From: Streptomyces sp. NBC_01454
GTDB lineage: Bacteria; Actinomycetota; Actinomycetes; Streptomycetales; Streptomycetaceae
Direction: 5' to 3'
Length of the DNA stretch: 64,000 bases
Assembly: GCF_036227565.1 (NCBI RefSeq)
Contig: NZ_CP109460.1
Location: 2,852,001 to 2,916,000, forward strand
Part shown: piece after piece, positions 27,297 through 35,800 of the stretch
Numbering within the stretch: position 1 is the stretch's first letter
How the letters are laid out: each line of letters begins with the position of its first letter
Translations under genes and position numbers: made by a program
The notes under the pieces: generated by a model
Databases searched by the model: none
Seen by the model: only the letters and a program-made list of their open reading frames with translations
Told to the model about the DNA's origin: nothing

Positions 27297-28997
27297 TCAG
27301 GCCCCGACGGACGCCTTGGCGCCGTCGGTCTCGGCGGCCTCCTTCGCCGCGGCCTCCTCCTCGGCACGGAGCTCGGCCTCGACCGTGAGCAGCGAGGGGT
27401 TGCGCCAGGAGCTGCGCACACCCCAGAAGTAGAAGGCGAGGCCGATCGCGGCGACCAGGACGATGTCCCAGCCCTCCGGCAGATAGCCCTTGCCGCCGAA
27501 GTCCTTGCCGCCCAGGTACGACACCGCGGCCATGACCAGCAGGTACGCCACCATCCAGGCACCGGCCTTGAGGTGCGGGCGCAGCTCGGCCCACGGCTTG
27601 CGGCCCTGGGTCAGCGGCTTGCCGATCTCGTACCAGGCCCAGACCGGCAGTCCGACGGCCATGATCAGGATGACCTTGCCGGTCAGCGGCCAGCGGCCCC
27701 AGTACAGCACCAGCGAACCGAAGATCATGGCGATCGGCGCGACGATCGGCATCGCGCGCAGCTTGACCGGGCGATTGAGGTTCGGCGAGATACGGCGCAG
27801 CGACATCACCGCGACCGGCCCGGTGATGTACGAGATGACCGTGGCCACCGAGACGATCTCGGCCAGCGAGCCCCAGCCGCGGAAGACCGCGAGGAAGAGG
27901 AAGGCGATCACGAGGTTGAGCACCAGCGCCGGGCGCGGCACACCGGTCTTCTTGTCCACCTTGCCGAAGATGCCGGGCAGATGGCCGTTCTCCTGCACAC
28001 CGTGGATCATGCGCGAGGTGGTGGCCGCGTAGATCATGCCGGTACCGGACGGCGAGACGAAGGCGTCCGCGTACAGCAGCAGCGCCAGCCAGTTCAGGCC
28101 CCAGGCCACGGCGAGGTCGGCGAGCGGCGAGTTGAAGCCGAGGGAGGCCCAGCCGCCGCCGGCGGTGAGCTTGTCACCGGGCACCGCCATCAGGAACGCG
28201 ACCTGCAGCGCCACATAGATGACCAGGGCGATCAGGATCGACCAGACGACGGCCTTCGGCAGCGACTTGCCGGGGTTGCGGGCCTCACCGGCGAGGTTCA
28301 GCGGGGACTGGAAGCCGTTGTAGGCCCAGACGATGCCCGAGACGGCGACGGCGGTGAAGACCGAGCTCCAGCCGTTGGGCGTGAAGCCGCCGTGGTGAAC
28401 GATGTTGCCGGTGTCGAAGTGCGCCATCATCAGCGCGGTCGCGGTCAGCGCCGGGACGACGACCTTGAAGACCGTGATCGCGGTGTTGGTCTTCGCGAAC
28501 AGCGAGATCGCGAACCAGTTGAGGAAGAAGTAGAAGATCAGCAGGATGCTGGCCAGCCCGACGCCGGTGCCGGTCAGCTCCTTGCCGTCGTAGAGCGCGT
28601 GCGTCCAGCCGTAGTCCCAGGAGCTCATGTACTGGACGGAGGCGGTGGCCTCACCCGGGATGACCGAGACGATCGCGATCCAGTTCGCCCAGGCCGCGAG
28701 GTAGCCGGCGAGCGAGCCGTGGGAATACTGGCCGTAGCGGACCATGCCGCCGGCCTTCGGGAACATCGCGCCCAGCTCGCTGTACGTGAGGGCGATGGTG
28801 AGTGCGACGAGCGCACCGATGACCCAGGCGAGGATCGCGGCCGGGCCGGCGATGGCGGCGGCCCGTTCGGCTCCGAAGAGCCAGCCGGAGCCGATGATGG
28901 ACCCGAGACCAGTGGCGGTCAGGGCGATGGTCCCGAGGGACCGACGGTAATTCGAGTGCGAGCCCTGCTCCGCGCTCGGGTTTTTCGTCGTGCTCAC
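27297..28997 (-). CDS. APC-family amino-acid permease
   Basis: 566 residues from GTG 28997, with GGAG 9 bases upstream; an upstream ATG at 29045 lacks a ribosome site. About 12-14 hydrophobic segments. The first contains the APC substrate-binding glycine motif GSIIGSGW, followed by GAMFPKAGGMVRYGQ, as in the aspartate-proton symporter group (YveA-like) of the APC superfamily. The C-terminal tail (about 545-566) is Glu/Ala-rich. Substrate is inferred to be an amino acid or amine. It is transcribed in the same direction as the GntR gene upstream, 246 bases apart, which could be its regulator. Confidence 0.85.
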   Translation of the reverse strand: MSTTKNPSAEQGSHSNYRRSLGTIALTATGLGSIIGSGWLFGAERAAAIAGPAAILAWVIGALVALTIALTYSELGAMFPKAGGMVRYGQYSHGSLAGYLAAWANWIAIVSVIPGEATASVQYMSSWDYGWTHALYDGKELTGTGVGLASILLIFYFFLNWFAISLFAKTNTAITVFKVVVPALTATALMMAHFDTGNIVHHGGFTPNGWSSVFTAVAVSGIVWAYNGFQSPLNLAGEARNPGKSLPKAVVWSILIALVIYVALQVAFLMAVPGDKLTAGGGWASLGFNSPLADLAVAWGLNWLALLLYADAFVSPSGTGMIYAATTSRMIHGVQENGHLPGIFGKVDKKTGVPRPALVLNLVIAFLFLAVFRGWGSLAEIVSVATVISYITGPVAVMSLRRISPNLNRPVKLRAMPIVAPIAMIFGSLVLYWGRWPLTGKVILIMAVGLPVWAWYEIGKPLTQGRKPWAELRPHLKAGAWMVAYLLVMAAVSYLGGKDFGGKGYLPEGWDIVLVAAIGLAFYFWGVRSSWRNPSLLTVEAELRAEEEAAAKEAAETDGAKASVGA

Positions 28998-29243
28998 GTG
29001 CTTGGTCTCCTGGTCTTCCCCCGTGCCGTGCACAAACTTCGCCATCGTAAGAGCGAATCGAGTCGTCGACTTCCCACAGCTGCCAAAAAAAGCCGCCCAG
29101 TTGAGGGTCTGTGAGTTATCCAACACAAGGTTTCGGCCAAATTTTGCGCACAAACCAGCCCAAACCGGGCTCCTGGCCGAGAACCGTAGGCGGACACAGG
29201 GCGTCTCGCGCACGCGCACAGGGCGGACAGGAGCGTGCCGCGG

Positions 29244-29996
29244 CTACTTCACCGGCAGGTGATAGGTGACCCGGTGCCGGTCGGCGAGGGTGACGACATC
29301 GGCCGTTTCGACCGGCCGGCCGCCCGCGAAGTACGTCCGCGACACGACCAGCACCGCATGCCCCGGCACCCCGCCCAGCGTCATCGCCTCCTCCGCCAGC
29401 GCCGGCCGGGCCCCGACCTCCTCGACGACGTTGTCCACCACGACGTCGATGGCCGCCATCCGCTCGACCACCCCCCGCCCCGCCAGGGGCCCCTCCTCCG
29501 GCAGCATCACCGGCGTCCGCCCGGTCACCTCCAAGGGCTCCCAGGAGGTCGAGAGCATCGCCGGCTCCCCCTCGGCCCGGAAGACATAGCGCGTCCGCAT
29601 CACCTTGGACCCCTGCGCGATCCGCAGCCGGGCGGCGACCGCCGGACCGGCCGCCTCCTGCTCGCTGCTGGACTCCCAGGTGCCCCGCACCCGTTCGTCC
29701 GTCTGCTCCTGCCGGAACGGCGTACAGCCGCCCGACGAGTGGAAGCCGACGCGGGCGATACGGCGCGGAACGGGCTGCTCGCGCACATAGGTGCCCGACC
29801 CCGAGCGGCCCTCGACCAGCCCCTCGGCCATCAGGACCTTCCGCGCCTCCAGCGCGACGGTGTCCGAGACGCCGTACTCCTCGCGGATGCGCGCCTGAGA
29901 AGGGAGACGGGTGTGCGGCGGCAGTAAGCCGTCGACGATTTTCTGGCGCAGGTCGCCGGCGACGCGGAGGTACGCGGGCTGCTCACCGAAAGGCAC
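29244..29996 (-). CDS. GntR-family regulator with UTRA domain, TTA-containing
   Basis: 250 residues from GTG 29996, with GGAGG 6-7 bases upstream. The N-terminal winged helix is GDLRQKIVDGLLPPHTRLPSQARIREEYG with recognition part VSDTVALEARKVLMAEGLVEGRSGSGTYV; the UTRA ligand-binding domain covers about 85-245. This is the HutC/FarR-type GntR subfamily, usually a ligand-released repressor. Codon 24 (29925-29927) is TTA, the leucine codon read only by bldA tRNA in Streptomyces, so translation should be development-dependent. It is divergent from a PIG-L deacetylase and upstream of an APC permease; either is a possible target. Confidence 0.87.
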   Translation of the reverse strand: MPFGEQPAYLRVAGDLRQKIVDGLLPPHTRLPSQARIREEYGVSDTVALEARKVLMAEGLVEGRSGSGTYVREQPVPRRIARVGFHSSGGCTPFRQEQTDERVRGTWESSSEQEAAGPAVAARLRIAQGSKVMRTRYVFRAEGEPAMLSTSWEPLEVTGRTPVMLPEEGPLAGRGVVERMAAIDVVVDNVVEEVGARPALAEEAMTLGGVPGHAVLVVSRTYFAGGRPVETADVVTLADRHRVTYHLPVK

Positions 29997-30329
29997 ATGC
30001 CCCTCCCAACAGCTTGACAGTCAGCAACAGCGTGGCAACCGCCTGTCGCCGACCGCAAGCTTGGGCCAGATATTCGCCTGATGTGATGAATCCCAGCTCA
30101 GCCCGTGTAAAACGCGGGATCGGGGGCCAGCGCCCCCGCCCTCCCCACCCCGCGCCACCCCTCCCCTTCTCCCCACCCACCCGGTAGCCGCCTCCCAGGC
30201 GTGTCACGATCGAAGCGGGGCCACCCGCGCGCCCGGACCGTGACCGGAGACCGCCGGCGACAACGGCGCACGGAAAGACCGGCGCACACCACGCGGGCGG
30301 TGCCACCAGGACGGGAAGGAAGGGACCCC
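29997..30329. other. 333-base divergent control region gntR / PIG-L
   Basis: It should contain promoters for the GntR regulator (-) and the deacetylase (+), and an operator if the regulator is autogenous. A strongly pyrimidine-rich run on the + strand lies at about 30137-30185. I could not identify a clear inverted-repeat operator. Open frames here (for example 30201 upstream of the deacetylase start) lack ribosome sites. Confidence 0.4.
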
Positions 30330-31076
30330 ATGCCCGCCGAACACCTCTCCCCCATGCCCAAGGACTGGCAGCGCGCACTCGCCGTCGTCGCCCACCCCGA
30401 CGACCTCGAATTCGGCGCCGGTGCCGCCATCGCCGAATGGACCGCCGCGGGGCGCGAGGTCAGCTACCTCCTGGTCACTCGCGGTGAGGCCGGTATCGAC
30501 GGGCTCGCGCCGGCCGAGTGCGCCACGGTCCGCGAGCGGGAGCAGCGGGCCGGCGCCGCGCTCGTCGGCGTCCACACCGTCGAGTTCCTCGACCACCACC
30601 ACGACGGCGTCATCGAACCCGGCCGGACGCTGCGCCGCGATCTGTCCGCGGCCATCCGCCGCCACCGCCCCGAACTCCTGATGACCCTCAACCACCACGA
30701 CACCTGGGGCGGCGGCCGCTGGAACACCCCCGACCACCGGGTGGTCGGCCGCGCGGTCCTCGATGCGGCGGGCGACGCCGGCAACCGCTGGATCTTCCGC
30801 GACCTCACCGCCGCGAAGGGCCTGGCGCCCTGGAACGGCGTCCGCTGGGTGGCCGTGGCGGGCTCCCCGCACCCCACCCACGCCGCCGAGGTGGGCCCCG
30901 GCATCGACCGTGCGGTCGCCTCACTGGCGGCCCACGCCACCTACATCAAGGGCCTGCGCGGCGCCGACCAGGACCCGCACACCTACGCCCGCACCTTCAT
31001 CGAGCAGATGCTGCGCAACGGCGGCGAACGCTACCGGGGCCACCCTGCCACGCTCTTCCAGGTCTTTCCCCGCTGA
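30330..31076 (+). CDS. PIG-L/LmbE-family zinc deacetylase
   Basis: 248 residues from ATG 30330, with AGGAAGGG upstream. The metal motif AVVAHPDDLEFGAGAAIA (His-Pro-Asp-Asp at about 20-23) is diagnostic of the PIG-L family, which hydrolyses N-acetylglucosamine-type N-acetyl groups (MshB, Mca, teicoplanin deacetylases). A third ligand His probably lies in LTLNHHDTWGGGRWNTPDHRVVGRAV. It is not MshB by context: no mycothiol genes are adjacent. Monocistronic and divergent from a GntR regulator. Confidence 0.85.
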   Translation: MPAEHLSPMPKDWQRALAVVAHPDDLEFGAGAAIAEWTAAGREVSYLLVTRGEAGIDGLAPAECATVREREQRAGAALVGVHTVEFLDHHHDGVIEPGRTLRRDLSAAIRRHRPELLMTLNHHDTWGGGRWNTPDHRVVGRAVLDAAGDAGNRWIFRDLTAAKGLAPWNGVRWVAVAGSPHPTHAAEVGPGIDRAVASLAAHATYIKGLRGADQDPHTYARTFIEQMLRNGGERYRGHPATLFQVFPR

Positions 31077-31369
31077 GGTGCGCCGTCCTCGACACCACTC
31101 GTCATCGCCAAGTCCCGCATGGTGGCTGACGTGTTGCCGGGCCTGGGCCTGACGACCGGCCGGCGCGGCCGCGTACCCGGGCAGGCGCCGGCAGCCGCCG
31201 CCCTCGGGCGAGCACTCGACGGTGCCGCCGACCGGGCGGGTTCTGTGGGCCGTCGGTGGCACAGCGGGCCGCGTCCGCTTGCGCCTCCCGCCGACTTCCC
31301 CCGCCACGCTGAACAATCGCCCTGGCCAGGACCTACGCACGCGTCTCAGCTGACCGAGGGGAACGACCG

Positions 31370-32128
31370 ATGGACGGAGCGAAACACCCGGATCGCAGGG
31401 CCATGCTCGCCGGCGGCCTTTTCGTCGCCACGGCCGCACTCACGGGCTGCTCGTCGAAGCGCGCCGCCCCGTTGCCGGCCGGCGCTTCGCCACAAGGGCG
31501 GGCGGCTTCGCCACAAGCGCGGCCGACCACGCCCGCCGCGGCCTTCGCACGGCTGATGGCCGGCAACCAGCGCTGGGTGAGCGGAAACCTCAAGCACCCC
31601 GACCGGGACCCGAACCGCCGCCAGTTCGTCGCCGAGAAGCAGAAGCCGTACGGCTCGATTCTCTCGTGCATCGACTCCCGGGTGCCGCCGGAACTCCTCT
31701 TCGACACCGGGCTGGGCGACCTCTACGTGATGCGCACGGGCGGCGAGGCGGTCGGCCCGGTGGTCACGGGTTCCGTCGAGTACGGCCCCATGACCAGCGG
31801 CACGCCGCTCATCGTGGTCCTCGGCCATCAGCGGTGCGGCGCGGTCGAGGCCTCGTACAACTCGCTGCGCGACGGCAAGCCGCTGCCCGGCAACCTGGAG
31901 GCGATCGCCAGGGCCCTGCGTCCGGCGTACGAGGAAACGGTCCGCCGGGGCGGTGGCTCCGACCCCGTCGACACCATGGCCCGCAACCAGGTCACCCTGA
32001 CCGCCGCCGCCCTGCGCTCCAACCAGGACCTGGCCCCCCTCGTCAAAAAGGGCACCCTCGCCGTGGTCGGCGCCTACTACTCCCTCGACACCGGCAAAGT
32101 GGGAGTCCTGGCGGGGGCGCCTTCCTGA
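31370..32128 (+). CDS. exported beta-class carbonic anhydrase (lipoprotein)
   Basis: 252 residues, GAGGGG upstream. The N terminus KHPDRRAMLAGGLFVATAALTGCSS has a twin arginine and a lipobox (Cys near 27), so it is probably a Tat- or Sec-exported lipoprotein. A linker (28-55) carries a 13-bp direct repeat encoding two ASPQ(G/A)R units. Catalytic zinc ligands and partners appear in SCIDSRVPPE (Cys, Asp-Arg dyad) and LGHQRCGAV (His, Cys), typical of beta-carbonic anhydrases. It converts CO2 and bicarbonate outside the membrane. A rho-independent terminator follows at 32184-32213. Confidence 0.88.
   Translation: MDGAKHPDRRAMLAGGLFVATAALTGCSSKRAAPLPAGASPQGRAASPQARPTTPAAAFARLMAGNQRWVSGNLKHPDRDPNRRQFVAEKQKPYGSILSCIDSRVPPELLFDTGLGDLYVMRTGGEAVGPVVTGSVEYGPMTSGTPLIVVLGHQRCGAVEASYNSLRDGKPLPGNLEAIARALRPAYEETVRRGGGSDPVDTMARNQVTLTAAALRSNQDLAPLVKKGTLAVVGAYYSLDTGKVGVLAGAPS
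31484..31517. repeat. 13-bp direct repeat in the carbonic anhydrase linker
   Basis: GCTTCGCCACAAG occurs at 31484-31496 and 31505-31517, 21 bp apart, so seven codons are duplicated in frame (ASPQGRA then ASPQARP). It lies in the linker between the lipobox and the catalytic domain. Confidence 0.85.
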
Positions 32129-32183
32129 CGGCCACTCGGACGCATACCTGCGGCGGCGCACGGCCCGCACGGGCGCACGCAAG

Positions 32184-32213
32184 GGGCCGGGCTCAAGGGA
32201 GCCCGGCCCTTTT
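32184..32213 (+). terminator. terminator of carbonic anhydrase gene
   Basis: GGGCCGGGCT (32184-32193) pairs with AGCCCGGCCC (32200-32209) around a 6-base loop and is followed by TTTT (32210-32213). It is one of the few hairpins in the window with a U-run. Confidence 0.85.
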
Positions 32214-32252
32214 GCTGTGCGCTTACCCTGACAGGCAACTTCGGGAGCTCGG

Positions 32253-32345
32253 TCAGACGTTGAACCGGAACGTCGACGACACCGCAGCGACCTGCAGGAA
32301 CGTCCCGTCGTAGCGTCCGATCCAGCACGTATCCAGCAGTCGGCG
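32253..32345. repeat. attachment-like site A: duplicated ychF 3' end plus arm repeats
   Basis: TCAGACGTTGAACCGGAAC at 32253-32271 matches the 3' end of ychF (46272-46290) in 18 of 19 bases. From 32256 to 32345 the sequence matches 37886-37975 with about 8 differences in 90. Two TCCAGCA copies lie at 32321 and 32332, 11 bp apart. Read on the - strand, the block still encodes a TFRFNV-stop end. Interpreted as an att site of an integrative element. Confidence 0.75.
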
Positions 32346-32463
32346 ACCGCCGACGCGCTAACGGAGCGTCATCCAGGAGCACCCGCGGGCGGAGCGGTCC
32401 TCCGTGAAGGGTTCGCGAGCTCGCATCCGCGCATCCCCTTGATTCGGTCGCGACCGGATGAAA

Positions 32464-32853
32464 TCAGTCTTTCGAGATCATGGAGATGCCGCCCGAGGCG
32501 ATGGAGAAAATTCGCGCAAGCGCCTTTCGCGCCTGCGGATCTTGATCAAACCTTTCCATTGACGCGAGCACCTCTGGGGCGATGTCGATCGTTGTCACGC
32601 CTCCTGCGGCGTCCCCCTTTGCCGCCGGGAAAAGCATGAGGCAGCGATAGGAGCGAACTTCACCATTTCGCTCCTCCCGCAAGATGGGGCAGAGAAATAC
32701 GGCAGCCTCCTTCACCTGCCCACGGAGGGACTCCTCAGAGGACCACCGTGTTGCCCACCCTTCCCTCTCTGCCCGCGACTGCAGTTCGAGCAGATCTGCG
32801 AAGCGGACCTGGCACACGCGAAAGTCAGGATCTGAAGACCGGACGAGTGACAT
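32464..32853 (-). CDS. candidate immunity protein for the RHS toxin
   Basis: 129 residues from ATG 32853, with GGGGAG 8 bases upstream inside the end of the RHS gene; the gap to the RHS stop is 5 bases. The sequence is soluble, with no signal peptide or membrane segment: an N-terminal alpha/beta part containing FADLLELQSRAEREGWATRW, a central VFLCPILREE, and a C-terminal helical part. Codon use is AT-richer than the chromosome. Position directly downstream of a polymorphic RHS toxin tip is the standard place for the cognate immunity gene, so the role is inferred from context only; I do not recognise the family. Confidence 0.65.
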   Translation of the reverse strand: MSLVRSSDPDFRVCQVRFADLLELQSRAEREGWATRWSSEESLRGQVKEAAVFLCPILREERNGEVRSYRCLMLFPAAKGDAAGGVTTIDIAPEVLASMERFDQDPQARKALARIFSIASGGISMISKD

Positions 32854-32858
32854 AGGCG

Positions 32859-35800
32859 CTACTCCCCGCCAAGAACATCGACACGGATGGGAGTTTCGGG
32901 GTCGATACGGCCATCGCCCACCCTGGTCATGAGCTCATCCCATCTGTGGTGCCCACCGAGTACTTGCCCTCCGGGCGAAACAAGGAATCCATCCCCTGGT
33001 CCAGCATTGTTGAATGACGCCACAAGCTCATCATTACTCAGGTATTCGTGGTACCGCTGCGAACTCGGATCGCGAGTACTCTGCCCTTCAGTGTAGCGGG
33101 CAAGATCACGGGCTGGTTCGTGGTGGCTTGAGAATTCGTCATCGTCTTCGCAGCCGAACAAACCAAGGGGATCCCGCCAGCGTGCGGGGTTCAGCACATA
33201 GCTGATCGGATTGGCAGCCGGTCCGAGCCCGAGCGGGTCCGGGCTGGCGTACCGCCCGGTGTCCGGGTCGTAGTGCCGGAAGAAGTTGTAGTGCAGCTCC
33301 GTCTCGCGGTCGGCGTACTGCCCGGGATAGCGCAGGGGCGTGTACGCGGTGGCGTTGCGGTTCCAGGCGGTGGAGCCCCAGGTGGTGGTGCGGGCTTGCC
33401 ACGCGAGGTCGCCGTCCTCGCTGATGAGCTCCGTCGGCATACCGGTGAGGTCGGTGGCGATGGCGAAGAAGCGGGCGTCGACTTCGTCCTGGGAGAGGTG
33501 CTTGCGTTCGTACTGGACGAGAGGGGTGTGTCCCTTATGGTCCCAGGTGGTGGTGACGCCGGTGGTGCTGGAATGCTCCTCGGCGAGGCGGGTGCCGTCC
33601 CAGGCGAACCACACGGTCTCGGCCGGTGATTGCCCGTCGGTGGCGAGGCGGGTCTTGGAGGCACGGCGCCCGAGAGCGTCGTAGGTGTACGTCCAGCGGG
33701 TGCCGTCGGGGGTGGTGCAGGCCGTAAGGCGGTCTTCGGCGTCCCATTCATAGCGCCACGTGTTCGGCTTGGCCGACAGGCGCTTCTTCTGGCGGAGGGT
33801 GATGCGGCCAGCGGCGTCGTACTCATAGCGGACGCGGCCCGCAAACTCCAAGCGGGTGCCGGCGTAGGTACGGGGGCCGCGGGCCTCGTCGTGGCCGGCC
33901 TGCTCGGGCCAACCGGCCTCGGTCTGGTTTCCCGCGAGATCGTAACTGTACCGTTCGATCCAGTTCTCGGCGCTGACGCCGAGGGGGCGGCCGACCGGGT
34001 CGAGGGTGAACTCGCGGCCGGTGCCGAGGCATTCGTCGGTGATGGCGGTGAGGTGGCCGTCCGGCCGGTAGCGGTAGGTGCGGGAGGTCAGGGTGCGGCC
34101 GGGGGCAGCCGCGACGCGGGCGACGAGGCGGCCGGACATGTCCCACACCGAGGTCACCGCAACCGGAGCGTCGGGGGTGCCGAAGGTGCGGGTGGTCTCG
34201 CGGCCTGCGGCGTCGTGGGCGAAGGCGAGGGCGTGGCTGTCGATGTCGACGCCGGTGGTGCGGCCTGCGGCGTCGTATGCGTAGTGGGTGACGGCACCCG
34301 TCGGCGTGGTGCGGGAAGTGCGGCGGCCCAGCGCGTCGTACGTGTAGCGGACGGTGCGGCCGTCGACCGTCTCCGCCAGCACCCGGCCCCGTACGTCGCG
34401 TTCGTAGGCGACGCGGGACGTGGCGGTGACGGCTTCCAGGAGGCGGCCCTGGGCGTCGTGCCGGTAGCGGGTGATGTGTCCGGCAGCGTCCTTGGCTGTG
34501 ACACGGCCCAGGGCGTCGCGCTCGTAGGTGATGCTGTCGCCGGTGGGGGTGGTACGGGTGGCGAGGTGCCCCGCGGCGTCGTGACAGTAGGTGGAGGTCC
34601 GGTTGTCGAAGTCGGATTCGGCGGTGCGGCGGCCCGCTTCATCGAAGGTGTAGTCCCAGGTCAGGCCGGCGGGGTCGGTGACCTTGGTGAGGCGCAGTTC
34701 GGTGTCGTAGGTGACGCGGTAGGTGGCGCCGTCGGGAGTGGTGCGGGAGACGAGTTTGTCGAAGTGCGTGTACGCGTACGCCGAGACGCCACCCACCTGA
34801 TCTGTGTGCCGGCGGAGGTTGCCTTCCCCGTCCCACTCCCAGGTCTCCCGGGCGCCGTCCGGGCCGGTGCGGGTGGCGATCTTGCCTTCGCGGGTCCACT
34901 CCAGGTGCGTCAGCGCTCCGAGTGGGTCGGTCAGTGCGACGGGGCGGCCAAAGGCGTCGCGCTCAACGTGCGCGGTGTGACCGAGAGGGTCGGTGTACGA
35001 GGTCGGCAGGCCGGCCCCGTTGTTCGCGTAGCTCGACCTGGAGCCGTCCGGGGCGGTGATCTCGGCGACCGCGCCAGTGAGGTCGTACCCGTACCGTGTG
35101 ACGGTGCCGTCCGGCGCGGTGTGCTCGGTGAGGTTGCCACACGTGTCGAAGGCCTGCCGCCAGACCGAGCCGTCCGGCGTCGTGATCTCCACCGGCAGTT
35201 TCAGGCCGTTGTACACGGCGCGGACCGTGGTGCCGTCAGGCCGGTGAACTGCGGTGAGGTTCTGGGCGTCGTCGTACGCGTAATGAGTGGTGTGGCCCAG
35301 CGGGTCCGTCTCGGCGAGGAGGTTGCCGTGCTCGTCCCACTCACGCCTGACCGTGTTCCCGAGCGGATCGGTCTCGGCGATCACCTGATACCTGGCGTTG
35401 AACTGGTAGACGGTGAGGGCACCCTGGGAGTTGGTGTACCGGGTGGTGCGCTGGACACGGTCGTAGGCGAAGCGGCTGGAGAGGGCACCGTCCGGACCGA
35501 TCGTACGCACGACACGGTGCCACTGGTCGTACTCGTACCGGAACGTCGAGCCGTTCCGGTCCTTCCACGAGGTCATCCGACCGGAGTCGTCGTATCCGAA
35601 CTCCAGAGCCTTTCCTGAGGAGTTGACCACGTGGGTGACGTTGCCGCCGCCGTCGTCGTAGCGGTAGGACTTGATCTCGGCCGGTCCCTCGGAGGTGTCC
35701 AGGGCGAGGCAGGAGACACGGCCGGCCTCGGTGTGGACACGCACGACGTAGCCGCCGCTGTGGCGAACCGTCGTGGGGCTGCCGTCCTCCAGGCGGGACA

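Larger units (their letters stand above)
32129..32463. other. 335-base stretch with terminator and left attachment-like site
   Basis: No gene. It holds the carbonic anhydrase terminator (32184-32213) and attachment-like site A (32253-32345), then about 120 bases up to the stop of the - strand immunity candidate. This is the boundary between conserved chromosome and the accessory island. Confidence 0.6.

Noticed and set aside
29040..29160. Riboswitch or attenuator upstream of the APC permease (T-run after GC-rich stretch)
   Set aside because: A run of seven A/T bases (29090s) lies in the leader, but no stable preceding stem could be paired by eye.
30201..30330. N-terminal extension of the PIG-L deacetylase
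   Set aside because: Arg/Pro-rich shadow translation; the HPDD motif normally lies about 15-20 residues from the start, which fits ATG 30330 with its own ribosome site.
32077..32382. 101-residue - strand frame across attachment-like site A
   Set aside because: It is read in a different frame from the ychF-like tail, with no ribosome site and no domain.
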